The translations under genes and the position numbers were made by a program. From assembly GCA_946894095.1 (NCBI GenBank), contig OX335657.1:10044001-10108000 (forward strand): a stretch of DNA of 64,000 nucleotides. Direction: 5' to 3'. Each line of letters begins with the position of its first letter. Position 1 is the first letter of the stretch. Below, piece by piece: positions 9,508-20,254 of this stretch. The notes under the pieces are model-generated. The model saw only the letters and a program-made list of their open reading frames with translations. It was not told the origin of the DNA and searched no databases. The DNA comes from Incurvaria masculella. Lineage: Eukaryota; Arthropoda; Insecta; Lepidoptera; Incurvariidae.

Positions 9508-9838
9508 TAAAAAACCGGCCAAGTGCGAGTCGGACTCGCACACGAAGGGTTCCGTACCATCGTACAAGATTTAAAACAAAAAAAATCACGTTTTTTGTAT
9601 GCCCCCCCCCCCCTTTTTTTTTTTTTTTATCTTACCTATTTGTTGTTATAGCGGCAAAATAAATACACACTCTGTGAAAATTTCAGCTGCCTACCTATTA
9701 CGGTTCACGAGATACAGCCCTGTGACAGACGGACAGACGGACGGACGGACGGACGGACGGACGGACGGACGGACGGACGGACAGCGGAGGCTTAGTAATA
9801 GGGTTCCGTTTTCACCCTTTGGGTACGGAACCCTAAAA
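9508..9838 (+). mobile_element. family C short element, full length
   Basis: It opens AAACCGGCCAAGTGCGAGTC, then the near-perfect palindrome TGCGAGTCGGACTCGCA and GAAGGGTTCCGTACCAT. The interior has TTGTTGTTATAGCGGCAAAA, a C/T homopolymer (9602-9630) and an ACGG microsatellite (about 9732-9780). It closes GCGGAGGCTTAGTAATAGGG, then CCCTTTGGGTACGGAACCCT and an A run. GGGTTCCGTACC near the start and GGTACGGAACCC near the end form subterminal inverted repeats. Confidence 0.85.
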
Positions 9839-9894
9839 AATGATCGAACTCTCTCGACTTACTCACATTTCTCACATCACGTCCGTTCAGCGCC

Positions 9895-10088
9895 AGATAC
9901 TGAACCGGCGTAAGATGTGAGAAAATATGCGAGGGAATTCTTTTAATTCTGAACCATTCAGAAACGTGTATGTCATCCCTTCTGCGCTCTTATTGGGCAG
10001 AATATTCGGCATCCACTTCTGATTGGTGCAGAATTGATCGATTTCCTTCGCATGTTGTGTCACATCTTACGCCGGTTACTCCCCTGGA
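9895..10088. mobile_element. family E foldback MITE, complete copy
   Basis: ACCGGCGTAAGATGTGAGAA on the left is answered by TGTCACATCTTACGCCGGT on the right. The middle CTTCTGCGCTCTTATTGGGC is also the inverse of the copy at 57421. Its overlapping frames on both strands are side effects of the palindrome. Confidence 0.75.
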
Positions 10089-10398
10089 CCGTGCATCCTC
10101 GCTGCGAGGCATGCGCGGGGCGCGTGCGCAAAATAATAGCACACGACCGCAAGGTTCCATGCGAAGCGGTGGCTCGTGGCATGGCGGTAGGGTCAATATA
10201 CCTACATAGATCGAGGCAGGTCAGAGTCGCGAACCGGTTGCGTTTGTTCGCGAGCCTCACTCATCTTGTTATGGCCGCGGGAGAGGAGATGAAATCGCAA
10301 GTGCATAGCCTATCGATGTGGCTTCTTGGGACAGTTCGTTTCTATCGGTCTGGATTTAATTATTTTAATTATCGGGTACCTAGCTCAGGGAACGCATC

Positions 10399-10580
10399 AG
10401 AAAGTCCAAAAAGCACAAGGTCCAAAACCCATACTGTCCAAAACCGTTATGAATACGGATATTTTCAAATAGATTCGGTTAGGTTAGGTTAGGTTAGATT
10501 ATATGTATTTTATAACACACACGAAAAATACATACTCTTGGATATTATGGGTTTGGACCTTATGCTTTCTGGACTTTATA
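10399..10580. mobile_element. family P foldback element containing a telomeric repeat run
   Basis: AAAGTCCAAAAAGCACAAGG and TCCAAAACCCAT on the left are answered by ATGGGTTTGGACC, TTATGCTTT and CTGGACTTTA on the right. A half copy lies at 40822-40890. The spacer holds four GGTTA units. Confidence 0.6.
10477..10497 (+). repeat. interstitial insect telomere repeat, four units
   Basis: Four consecutive GGTTA units plus one base lie inside the family P spacer. TTAGG is the ancestral insect telomere repeat. Confidence 0.75.
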
Positions 10581-10690
10581 AAGGCGACTCCCTAAGATCA
10601 TTGGGGATGAAGCGGGGCTTGGGAGCAGTTTTCAAGTGTACATCAACATGGCACAGGTTTTCTTTGAAGTATTTTCCGTCAAAGCGTTTA

Positions 10691-10965
10691 AGGATTGTTA
10701 GAAAATTACACTCCCCATACGAAAGTAGGTACACATAGTTTACTAATTATTAGAAAAATACTTTTCCAATTTGCTTGATATTTGGTATCTAATATCAAGT
10801 AACAAACATTTATGTCTGCATTTTTTTTGTGTTTTCGAGAAACGTTTTCTGTTATACTAGGTGATCGCAACAAAAATTGTAACGATAACGCAAATACCAA
10901 CCCTCCAATTAAATTGGAACAGTGGTTTCAAATGATTAGGTAAATTACGTTTATTAGGGGAACAC
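10691..10965. mobile_element. family M foldback MITE, copy 1
   Basis: AGAAAATTACACTCCCCATACG and TAGTTTACTAATTATTAG on the left answer GGAACAGTGGTTTCAAATGA, then TTAGGTAAATTACG and TTAGGGG on the right. It matches 46733-47110. The right end is shortened. Confidence 0.6.
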
Positions 10966-12171
10966 GGCTTACGGGTTATCAAGATGGGAGATGGTTCCAG
11001 GCATGTAAAGGAAATGGGTGACGAAATAATGATGAATCCCAGTGTCTACAGCCCAGATTGAAGACGCGAAAGAGGCAAGGAGAAGCATTCCCATACGGCG
11101 CTATGCATCGAATAATATGGCTATGGCTACCCCTGAGGGGAACTGTCGTGCTTGCTAAACGTGTGCTCAAGAAGCGATCACCCGCCCGGTGCGAGTCGCG
11201 AGCCGCGCCGTTCGCACCTCGCCTTGACCCACAAGCATAGATAATTGTGTGCTTTGCGTTTTCTTTTTGTTTGCCAAGATTCGGCATTCGTGTATGGATC
11301 AAAGCCACCTGTGCAGATTATTGGAAACACGAGTTGTATGTGCTCTATGCATTGAACCAAATTGAAACGGCGCGCGCCACGGTGTCGTCATAATGTTATG
11401 GTTCATCGCGCCATGTTTATTTTACTAGTGGCAAGTTCCTTTATTACCGAACTGTTGTTCGGGAGTACTCTGTTTATTTATTTTATTTATTTATTTATTT
11501 ATTTCGCAATAACAAGGTTTTGTGCATGCAAGAAATGCAAAGTAGGTATTGTTGAAAGATACATGAAGATTTTCAGATGCGGGGAACGGTGTCACTTCGC
11601 ATTATCTAGGTTGTGGCTGAAAGGCAATCGAACTAGGCGGTGTCGCCTGTATCTCGACTGATCCTTTTGTGTGCAATGATCGGCACTTCTTTAAAAATAT
11701 TATGCAAGCATTTATAGATACAAAAATATAATAGAATAGTCCCCCCACCATAGGATACATATATTAAAATATATATAAATATACATTATAGTTATGAAGT
11801 TGTAATTATATAAAATAGATGTAAATTTGTTTGCACATGCAAATGGTACACCATTAGCTTTAACTGGCCATGTACCTATACTGTCTCTGTCGAATACATC
11901 AATTGGGTTAGAAACATGGAGGTGAATGGTTATAAATATTTTAGTCTAGAATATTTTATTGTTATTTTACTCTACTTTCTATGACATCACAAACAGTACC
12001 AAGAAAGGTAGTAGGGCTTGTAAATATTTTTTTTAAACTATACACTAACACTTGAAAAATCCTAGCCTTAGAATCAAACCCGAAATATTTTTTCCGTGTT
12101 TGGGTAAACCGAAACTATTTAAGAACTTTTACAACAGTATTGGTATTCCGTAAAATATTATTTTTAGCACT
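10966..12171. other. gene-free interval
   Basis: Frames on both strands near 11000-11360 overlap each other and resemble nothing I know. Positions 11470-11505 are a TTTA-type low-complexity run, and 11690-11830 is very AT-rich. No repeat match was found. Confidence 0.4.
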
Positions 12172-12325
12172 CGAGCGGTTCGTAGTTCAGGATCGACGTG
12201 ATTTTCTTTTCATGCCAGAAGTCATGGGTTCAATCCCGGCGCATACACGGGTATATGCGCCACTTCTTTTTCTGTGTTGAGAAGATCTATTTCGTTACGA
12301 ATGCAAATAGAGTTTAATGTTCGCA
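12172..12325 (+). mobile_element. tRNA-derived SINE head, diverged
   Basis: It shows a tRNA-like start GTTCGTAGTTCAGGAT followed by a B-box-like GGTTCAATCCCGG (12229-12241). Next come CACTTCTTTTTCTGTGTTGAG and TTTCGTTACGAATGC as in family D. The copy stops after about 150 bp. Confidence 0.55.
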
Positions 12326-13284
12326 AGGTTACCTTACATTTGTACGATTACACCAAGGAACTAAACATGGAATACCGAACTGTGAATATTCAGAACAAGC
12401 GTCAACGCTTTGAATAGAAGTTATCTCTGTCAGCGGAAAGAGCGCGAACGTCAACAAACGTCAATGTACCAGAGGGCGTATTCTGTTCTTCGAACGCTAT
12501 GATAGCGTTCACGCTATTCACGACGCTATCGCACAAAAACCACAGAATCGGGAATAGGCTAGAGATCTTGTCGCCGTCTTATATTCATATACTTCTGACA
12601 TCGATTACTTCTGGGCTATGTTACTCATTTGATTTGAACTTTACACTGTCACTTCTATTTTAACATCAAGAATTGCTAGAAAAAGTCGCCATTTTGTCAA
12701 ACTGGTCCGATTTGGGTACGCCCGATATGCCATTACCATCTTATTGACTGTATTGGGTGCACGGCCAACGCAATCTAATTTGTGTACAGTTTGAACACAG
12801 GACGGCCACCAAGCGAGGCGGTAGAGAAGTGAGATGAAAGGCATTTCTAGATTATACCTAGTTCTGTGTTCTCACATATCGTTCCGTAGTGAACCGGGCT
12901 AATTTGAGTGTACAGAATCCAGTCAGTACCCATCCCGCATTCTGCGGCGCTGACAATGCATTCCGATCCAGTCGGAACCTCCACTATCCATCGCAATCAC
13001 ATTGTGTGTCCTACACATGCCCGCATCATTACGCGATTCATCAGAACCGGCACAGAACGCCGTAAATGTACCTCTCATGTGTTGATATAATCTCATATCG
13101 CTGAATTATTAGTAGTATTGAAGCAAATGTTTTCCCTTTACCTGCCATTGATGAAAAATAATCGATAATTACTTTATGATTCGTTTTTCAACAACCAACC
13201 AACAATCCAACAATCAACCTGTCAGAAAGTGCTTATTATTTTTGAAATACTTGCTGATTATTTTGTTGTATCTACTACTCGGTC
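12326..13284. other. gene-free interval
   Basis: A cluster of CGCTAT/ATAGCG motifs lies at 12495-12530, and short CAACCAACAATCCAACAATC-like repeats at 13189-13215. No gene is supported. Confidence 0.4.
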
Positions 13285-13289
13285 GTTTT

Positions 13290-13500
13290 ATGTACTAATG
13301 GTGGCTAACACCACATCTATTATCATGATATTAGCGCAACATCTACATGATGAGCATGAACTAGGAGCCATGCCAGGACCTGCCTTATATTTGCACATTA
13401 AACTTTATGCTGCTACATTAAATTGCCCCTTCTACCATAGTGCGTTCAATGCGATGGTGCCTGGCAGAATGAACCCTACCACCTAGTAACTAAAAAGGTC
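13290..13500 (-). mobile_element. family D SINE, partial inverse copy
   Basis: It reads as the complement of the SINE 3' half: GTGGCTAACACCACATC, ATCATGATATTAGCGC, AACTAGGAGCCATGCCAGGA, then GTGCGTTCAATGCGATGGTGCC and CCCTACCACCTAGTA. Confidence 0.65.
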
Positions 13501-13762
13501 CGCCTCAGTTGTATGTGTAATCCGAACCACGATCCACGATCCTTCTCTTACAACATGCACGGGAAGAAATGTAGTGGACCCAATTGTATTCTTTTTACGT
13601 GCTGGAACACACACAGCATTCGACAAACACAATATAACAACAACTTCTACAGGAAATCTCCTCTCTCTTGTGTCCCGCGAAGGAATCTTTGAGGTGAGCT
13701 GTGGAAGCAGGTGCGGGAAGAACAGGCAATGCAGTAAGAGGGTTGGCCCTGAAATCAACCTG

Positions 13763-13994
13763 AAAAACCCGGCCAAGTGCGAGTCGGACTCGCACACGAA
13801 GGGTTCCGTACCATAGTACAAGATTTCACAAATAAAAAATCACGCTTTTGTATGGGATCCAGCTTTATTTTTTATATTGTACCTATTTGTTATAGCGGCA
13901 AAATAAATACACACTCTATGAACATTTCAGCTGCCTACCTATTACGGTTTATGCGATACAGCCCTGTGACGGACGGACGGACCGACGGAACCAT
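13763..13994 (+). mobile_element. family C short element, 3'-truncated
   Basis: The 5' end is AAAACCCGGCCAAGTGCGAG. The interior matches through ACAGCCCTGTGACGGACGGA, but the GCGGAGGCTTAG and GGGTACGGAACCC blocks are missing. It runs directly into a minus-strand SINE. Confidence 0.8.
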
Positions 13995-14345
13995 AAAAAC
14001 GTTATTGGCTAATGCTACACAAAAACCGTTATGATATCAGCCTAATACACCACATTCCCTAAGGAATTAGGTGCCATGCCAGGACCTTCCCTTTATGAGT
14101 GCGGCTACATTGAACTGGATGGAAAACACGGACAGTTTTCATTGCCGCTTCAACAATAGTTTCATGCAAGGCGAAGGGGACCTAAAGTTTTACATGGGTT
14201 CCGAAACCTTGGAACAGCATTCGTAACGAATGCACTTATCCAACTCAGAAAGAGGCAGAAAGTGGTGCATGACCGGGCCGAGAATTTGAACCCAGGCCTC
14301 TCGCATGAAAGGCAACTCTTTTAACCCCTAGACCACGAGCTGTGT
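13995..14345 (-). mobile_element. family D SINE, near full length, inverse
   Basis: Read on the minus strand it has a tRNA-like head (GCTCGTGGTCTAGGGGTTAA; B box GGGTTCAAATTC; about 14345-14270). The family body follows (CATTCGTTACGAATGC, GGAACCCATGTAAAACTT, CAAGGTCCTGGC near 14080), then the tail near 14010. The head resembles a Glu/Asp-type tRNA, which suggests RNA polymerase III origin. Confidence 0.8.
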
Positions 14346-14366
14346 AACATAGACACATTTTGCACT

Positions 14367-14466
14367 TAGCTATGGCAAAGTGCTATTTCCGACTGTTGAC
14401 GTCAATCGTTCTAAAAGTCGGTCTCATATAACGTCAATGTTGACAGCCGGAAGTTATACTTTGGCT
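14367..14466. mobile_element. family H-like foldback, diverged
   Basis: GCAAAGTGCTATTTCCGACTG and ACAGCCGGAAGTTATACTTTG form opposing arms like the family H copies at 21495 and 34720, but the outer ends are not recognisable. Confidence 0.45.
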
Positions 14467-15121
14467 AACATTTGATGTGTTCAACTACAGTCTCATGATT
14501 TTAACATGTAATTTTAACCTAATAAATGTCCAAAGAAACTAAGGTGTGTACCCGCCGCCGGTTAAGGGTGTACAGAAACAGGTAGTCAGAGCCAAAACGG
14601 GGTGATTTTTTTATATTTTTCATCTTATTCAGCTTTTGTTTCAAGAGAATCGTTACCCTATCAATTCCTCATACTACGGGCGAGAACTGTTTTACTAGGT
14701 TTTTGAAACCTTTGATTCTAAAATATACTGTCGAAATGTACGTCTGGATGGTTTAATTTTTTTTTAAATACCTTTTACGTTGGAAAATATTGGCTAATAA
14801 TCATTGGAAAAAAGTTGTCTTTTTATGTTCATTTTAGATTTTTTCACTGAAAACAGATAGATGAACAGATATTTGAAAACAAATCAAAACGTACGGACAT
14901 AGAATGAAGCTTTCTCAAGTTTTAGTTTATTTTTTATTAAAATCTGACAACGTTAAGCGGTTGGGAACCGTTAGGGCCTCGAAGATGATTTCGTTAGTTT
15001 AATGGTAGTCGCCGTGCAAAATGCAAAATGACAAAGAATGCATTTCTTAAAATTGTAAAATCTTAGATTTCCTGTGACTTAAAAACAAGGAAAGTTCAGC
15101 GTAATTTGGTGATGTTATGGA
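14467..15121. other. gene-free interval
   Basis: AT-rich sequence without a supported frame or repeat match. Confidence 0.4.
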
Positions 15122-15246
15122 GCAGGGGGTAACCGGCGTAAAATGTGGGAAAATATGTGAGGGAATTCGATTAATTCTGCGCGCTTCTACTGGTCATAAT
15201 ATCTGTCCTCCACTCAATTGGTCCAAAATTTATCGAATTTCCCTGA
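15122..15246. mobile_element. family E MITE, partial
   Basis: It opens CAGGGGGTAACCGGCGTAAA and passes GAGGGAATTCGATTAATTCT into the far arm CAATTGGTCCAAAATTTATCG. The far terminus is replaced by GC-rich sequence (15255-15330) that I do not recognise. Confidence 0.65.
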
Positions 15247-15544
15247 TATATTAATAGGGTTGCGGAGGCTGGGCGGTAGCAATAGCGGCCGCGGCAGCGG
15301 TGCGGTAGAGGCGCGGCGCGGCGAGACCGCTGCGCTCCGAGCCATTGAACCGTGCCTAACTTGACGCCCAACCTTGAGTCCACTGCGGCACGGCACCGCA
15401 CCTACCTATCTAGTCGGAGAGTGTATTTACAAGAACAGATACGTTTAGTGCGCCGGTACGTGACTAACTACGGTGTTCATTGTCACTCGATGCCAATTTA
15501 ATTTGCTGCGACTAAGATATTTTTACATTAGAGATGTATCCACC

Positions 15545-15603
15545 AGGGGCTGACCCGGTGTAAAATATGCGAAAAATGTGAGGGATTCGATCAATTCTGA
15601 ACG
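15545..15603 (+). mobile_element. family E MITE, left arm only
   Basis: GGGGCTGACCCGGTGTAAAA, then GAGGGATTCGATCAATTCTG, matches the left arm of the 9895 and 57421 copies. No right arm follows. Confidence 0.55.
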
Positions 15604-16109
15604 TGAATTAACGGCGCCATGTGGCATGATTTGATCCTTGCCCTCTGGCATGGAAGGAAAGTCCACTCGCCCCCGCAGCTACGAGTCGCTCATTGCATGC
15701 ATATGTACAATATCTGCATACACTGCACACAATGTCGTAAAGATCTTCACAAAGACGAGGCGTCCGCGAGTGGCGACTAGGAAGTGGCAACAAGGCAGAA
15801 AGTGCTTTGTACTCGTCTGAAAAGTGCGGAAGATATCGTCTGTCGGTGGCCTTTCCTGAAGGCGAGTCGTCTCGACTGAAAGTCCTTCTTGCTTCGTCGC
15901 GTCGACCACCGCCGGATATGCTTCTTTCATCACTCAACCTCCAGCTCTCGGTTGCTTTTTGTTTCGAGACTTATTCATATTCATAAGAAGGCTTCATTAT
16001 TTTAAGCCGCGAATATTTAACGGGGTACGAAATGCGCTAGAAACTAAAAAAAAAACTGTTTTGCGGCATACAATTCGTTAGCGGTAAAGGATAATTTAGT
16101 CACCGTGTG
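15604..16109. other. gene-free interval
   Basis: Overlapping frames of 60-109 residues exist on both strands (15608-15937) with no recognisable domain. Treat them as chance frames. Confidence 0.4.
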
Positions 16110-17078
16110 TACGTGTAAAAGACAATCCTTTTCGTACACACGAACATATGTCTGCGAAGCAGACTCCGTTCGGCGCGGCTCAGATCTTCCAGGGAATAAC
16201 TCTGCGCATTGACGATCACATAGGGATTCTTGGTGTCGACCTAACGCATGACCTTAATTTTGGACGCCATATCGAGAAAAGCCAAGCTGGTTTTAAAAAA
16301 CCGGCCAAGTGCGAGTTGGACTCGCACACGAAGGGTTCCGTACCATCGTAAAAAAAACACGTTTTTGTATGGGAGCCCCCTTTAATTTTAATTATTTTTT
16401 AATCTTACCTATTTGTTGTTGTAGCGGCAAAATAAATACACACTCTGTGAAAATTTCAGCTGTCTACCTGTTACGGTTACTGAGATACAGCCCTGTGACA
16501 GACGGACAGACGGACGGACGGACGGACGGACGGACGGACGGACGGACGGACGGACGGACAGCGGAGGCTTAGTAATAGGGTTCCGTTTTCACCCTTTGGG
16601 TACGGAACCCTAAAAAGCTGGGAGTCCTCAACAGGTTGCGTCAGTATTTCAGGCATGACCAAATACGGTTCCTTTACAAGGCGTAAGTGTTAGTAAGGCT
16701 AGCGTGGAGTATTGCTTACATTTGTGGGACGACTCAGATAAGCGTCGGGCCGTGCGTCTCGTCGACGACCCCGAGGTATCCCAGAATTTGGAGACCCTCC
16801 AACTCCGAAGGGATGTAGATTCTCTCTTTACGATGGAGAATGCTCGTCGGAGCTGCATAACGCTGTCCCTCCATCCTATTTCTACCTCCGCTCAACTCGT
16901 AACAGGGAGAAAATGCACAGATTTACAGTCGACATTCCAAAAACAAGGAACCATTGATCCTCTAGATCCTTTACCTTTCTATAGAGACAATATAATGAAC
17001 TCCCTTCCGAGGTATTTCCCCCAAAGTACAAACTGGGGTCCTTCAAACATAGTGTGAAAAAGCACTTGGCCGGCCGGC
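16110..17078 (+). pseudogene. decayed LINE: C-terminal part of reverse transcriptase protein
   Basis: Residues SAKQTPFGAAQIFQG and HIGILGVDL (16148-16250) continue, after an intervening family C element, as LGVLNRLRQYF (16622 on). A later frame gives VEYCLHLWDDSDKR and RAVRLVDDP (from about 16707), LRRDVDSLF and FYRDNIMNSLPRYFP. These resemble the C-terminal region of lepidopteran jockey/CR1-type LINE polymerases. An in-frame stop and a frameshift lie near 16680-16705, so it is dead. The RT catalytic motif lies upstream in such proteins and is not present. Confidence 0.7.
16291..16615 (+). mobile_element. family C short element with a 7-bp target duplication
   Basis: AAGCTGG lies on both sides (16284-16290 and 16615-16621, one base shared with the A-rich end). 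Removing the element restores continuous LINE coding sense across the site. The element itself runs TTTTAAAAAACCGGCC to GGAACCCTAAAA with an ACGG microsatellite at about 16501-16559. This is the best-defined copy in the window. Confidence 0.85.
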
Positions 17079-17499
17079 ATGGATTTTCAAAGTTGCTGCA
17101 CATCAAATATTTTTTATTTATATCCGGCCAGGCTCTATATGAGAGATGCCAGACGATGCCCATGGGTTTTCTAATTTGAACGGGGGCTACCAAAAAATAT
17201 AATATGTATAATTTTAACAATGGTCCCCGCCACTTATTGTCAACTAATGAGTGACGGCGAATTGTTGGCATGCATTCCGCCATTATAGTTCGTTCTCCTC
17301 TAACTAGAGCTGTTGTAATTTACGGTGACCTTACCAATGTTATTGATGTCCGTTAGACAGCGGCTGCGTAGCCAAAGATAATGTTTAATCTTTGGCTTCT
17401 ATGACAGAATGCGTCCGTGTTGTGTCCGGCGCGTGCTATGCTACAGTAAACTTTACTAAGAAGCGAACGTCAGCGCGTCTGTCTTTTAGGCATCGAGTA
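17079..17499. other. gene-free interval
   Basis: Nothing coding is recognised. AAAGATAATG and TAATCTTTGGC (17373-17398) form a small hairpin. Confidence 0.4.
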
Positions 17500-17700
17500 A
17501 GAAAGGACGGGAGGGATGACCGAAACTCATACGTATAGCGACATCGTAGTCACGTGTTAGCGATAATACACTGACGGTAGTGCCGGCAAGTTAGTTCGCA
17601 TACGAATTTAGCGCGCGCAACATCGAATGTCCGTTGGACTAAATGACGTCCTGTGCAGTCCTGAGTGTGTCGTTCGAACTCGAGAAATCAGGGAAGATAC
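17500..17700 (+). mobile_element. family J repeat
   Basis: GGACGGGAGGGATGACCGAAAC, CATACGAATTTAG, CATCGAATGTCCGTTGGACT and AACTCGAGAAATCA follow the order seen at 34625-35020, where a MITE interrupts the family. Confidence 0.55.
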
Positions 17701-17715
17701 CAGGAAAATTACTTT

Positions 17716-17816
17716 TCCAGGTGCACGGCCAAGTGAGTGATACAATCAGATGTTTAGTTCCATTTCGTACGATGCTAACTGCCAAACTGTCGGTTCACTT
17801 GGCCGAATAACGCACG
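17716..17816. mobile_element. family I foldback MITE, diverged
   Basis: GGCCAAGTGAGTGATACAATC, TTTAGTTCCATTTCGTA and CTGCCAAACTGTCGG match copies at 60373 and 63544. The arms (AGTGAG and CACTTGGCC) oppose each other. Confidence 0.5.
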
Positions 17817-17857
17817 GACACAGAATAAGTAATGGCGCGGAGTTGAAGAAGAAACTA

Positions 17858-18025
17858 AGCCCTGATTGCACGAAGAGACGGCTGAGTTAATCAATGTTCA
17901 AACACGTCACTCTTAGTGAACCCCATGGAGTTCCTTCCATATTGTCCATACAAAGTGACGTGTTTAATCATACGATGACGTTGATTTTGATTTTTTGTCC
18001 TTTCGTTCACTTGGCCCTAAGACTA
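17858..18025 (+). mobile_element. family G repeat, copy 1 (uninterrupted)
   Basis: GCCCTGATTGCACGAAGAGA, GAGTTAATCAATGTT, CACGTCACTCTTAGTGAACC, GGAGTTCCTTCCATA and CACTTGGCCCTAAG recur, inverted and interrupted, at 21384-21737. It serves as the empty site for the MITE there. Confidence 0.6.
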
Positions 18026-18892
18026 ACGAAAAGCAGTACTTTGCATTACTTTCAATCAAAATCTCCTCACAACAAGTGCGTTACATAATCTGTGTACGTT
18101 TTTGTGAGGAGATGCTTTTCATAGCTTTATTCATCATAACCTTTTACGTTGTTGCTGAAATATGATTCACATCCTAATTTGATAGTGCCCAACTGCGCCT
18201 GTGAGATAATACCTCGGAAGCGGATGGCAAATGCGTACATAGTGCATGCAAGATAACTGTCTCTATCTCCACAACATAGTACTAACCACGGACTTGGGAA
18301 TCCCAATTTTGTGATACCCACACAAAAATGTTCAGAGAATCTGTACTCATTTGTTAACGGACGTGACGGTATTTTCAACAGAAAGGGAGCTAATCGCTTA
18401 ATTAAACTGAGGATTATGTTGTGGGTAATGAAGAGGCCAAGAACGATAGAAAAGGAATGGGCGCGTGATGTATGCGCTCCAACCGCGTGCCGAGTGTTCG
18501 CATAAAGGCGCAACTTCCATTCAACGAATCCATTGTGATGTCGACCTCTTTCCCTAAAATATGGTATGGAGGGCTGTGCCCGGCGTGATGCTCGTGAGCT
18601 GGTGCTGATTGTGGGGACTGGCCTGCTCCAATTGGCAACATGTTAGTTGGAGGGGATAGTCTTTGCAAATAAAATGATATTTGTCATGAACTGTTGCATA
18701 CCGCATGAACTGGAAATTTTCGTCAATAATTTTAATTTAGTTTTTTACCTATGTTCTTGGTAAATAAATTGACAAACACTTTTGTAAATTTAGACTTAGT
18801 GGACGTTGGAAAAAAAAACAGCGGAGTTTCTTTCCAGTTCTTCTTCGCTGTGTTTTGTTTTGCTGAACTGGCCAATGTTATAAAATATTTGT
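18026..18892. other. gene-free interval
   Basis: ATCTCCTCACAA (18060) and TTGTGAGGAGAT (18103) form a 12-bp stem. Frames at 18127-18513 on either strand are not recognisable. Confidence 0.4.
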
Positions 18893-19048
18893 AAATAAAA
18901 AAAGGACCGCCTTCAAAAAAACCGGAACTAAAAAGCAAAAAATAATTGGTTACTTTTAATTAATGAACGAAAAGCTATTTTTATTCTAACTGATTATGTA
19001 CAATTTCTTAATTTTTAATCATCTTTTGAAGTCGGTGCCTTGGGTAGA
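18893..19048 (+). repeat. 156-bp perfect inverted repeat, left arm
   Basis: All 156 positions checked match the complement of 19835-19990. The arm runs from AAATAAAAAAAGGACCGCC to GAAGTCGGTGCCTTGGGTAG. The GAAGTCGGT end resembles the family F terminus at 21063, so these arms may be related element ends. Confidence 0.85.
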
Positions 19049-19834
19049 GTTCGCTTCGCACGCTGCTGACCGAACAGACACTATTTCAGCCGAACACACC
19101 TGAAGTCTACGAGAGCGTAAACAACCTGAGTCAGCAATGATTGGTCCCAGAGCATTTTAAGCGACCGTTCGTCTAACTGGAGATGCCCTTAGCGTTGGTT
19201 TACGTGCAAGCTGATATCGATACAGCGCAGCGTCTGAAATTGGGTTTCAATGATTATTAGTACTTTCGGCTTTATAAAGGCACGCACTGGTGAAGGAGTA
19301 CGTTAATTCGCTGCTCTGTGTTGATTGGTACTTCCCTGCGACATCGTTGTCTGAACGAGACGATTTCTGCCGAAATTGGTGAGATATGTACTAAACCGGA
19401 CACTCGTTTTGACACGTAGTTGAGAGCAGACACCTCAAAGTCGCTACCTATTGTTTTCTGTTCTTTTTTATATTTGTATTTTTTGTTTTGTTTTGTATTA
19501 TGTATGTATTTAGGTAGAATAAAAAGTACAAGCTACACCTACCTAAATATTTATCATATAAGTGGTCGTTGTTTTTATATTGGTTTGTTCGTAGGGTTTT
19601 TTTGTAAATATTTTGTTTTTACTGTGTTAGGTATTTAGTTTAAGTATAAGGCATATTTAAATTACAAAGAACTTGCTTAAATACCTACTTACATACGTTT
19701 TTCCGACATGTTTGTTCATTTAATTTTTGTTTTTGTGTTTTGTTCAAGTAGGTAAATGTAAGTAGCTATCTACTTATATTTCTTTCTTAGCCATAGGTGA
19801 TATTAATCTAACTACTTGCAGCCCTTAAAGAACG
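19049..19834. other. 786-bp spacer of the inverted repeat
   Basis: AT-rich, with T-rich pseudo-frames only (19420-19638). No transposase or other domain is visible. Confidence 0.6.
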
Positions 19835-19990
19835 TCTACCCAAGGCACCGACTTCAAAAGATGATTAAAAATTAAGAAATTGTACATAATCAGTTAGAAT
19901 AAAAATAGCTTTTCGTTCATTAATTAAAAGTAACCAATTATTTTTTGCTTTTTAGTTCCGGTTTTTTTGAAGGCGGTCCTTTTTTTATTT
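19835..19990 (-). repeat. 156-bp perfect inverted repeat, right arm
   Basis: Exact complement of 18893-19048. Beyond 19990 the similarity continues weakly for about ten bases (AAATATTTTAT). Confidence 0.85.
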
Positions 19991-20087
19991 AAAAATATTT
20001 TATTTTTTGCTTTTTAGTGGTGGCGTAACTTTTGACTCAAGGTGGGCGAGCCCTCCTGCTCAACTTCACATACAAAGCGGAAAGAAG

Positions 20088-20128
20088 ATATACATACATA
20101 TACAATACAATACAATACAATACAATGA
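20088..20128 (+). repeat. ATACA microsatellite
   Basis: Runs of ATACATA, then about five tandem ACAAT pentamers. Confidence 0.8.
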
Positions 20129-20254
20129 ACGAGCATTAGCAGAAATGAAACCATTGAGAAATCTCATTTCTGACGAAAGGTAGACCGGTAACTATCTGGA
20201 TTCATGAGTTCACGGTTGATACGTACGATAATTGATACGATGAGATCACGTGAG

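Larger units (their letters stand above)
9118..9885. mobile_element. family E foldback MITE interrupted by two insertions
   Basis: Family E sequence appears in three pieces: 9118-9190 (GGGGGGTAACCGGCTT, GAGGGAATTCGATGAAT), 9437-9506 (TGTCATAATATCTGCGCTCTTAC) and 9839-9880 (TGATCGAACTCTCTCG, CTCACATTTCTCACATC). They follow the order of the uninterrupted copy at 9895-10088. The first gap holds a family B element and the second a family C element. Confidence 0.6.

Noticed and set aside
10034..10492. 152-codon open frame on the plus strand
   Set aside because: It starts inside the right arm of a family E foldback and ends in the family P telomere run, with no recognisable domain.
14270..14345. 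Possible tRNA gene on the minus strand
   Set aside because: A- and B-box-like blocks are present, but the acceptor pairing is poor and the SINE body follows directly.
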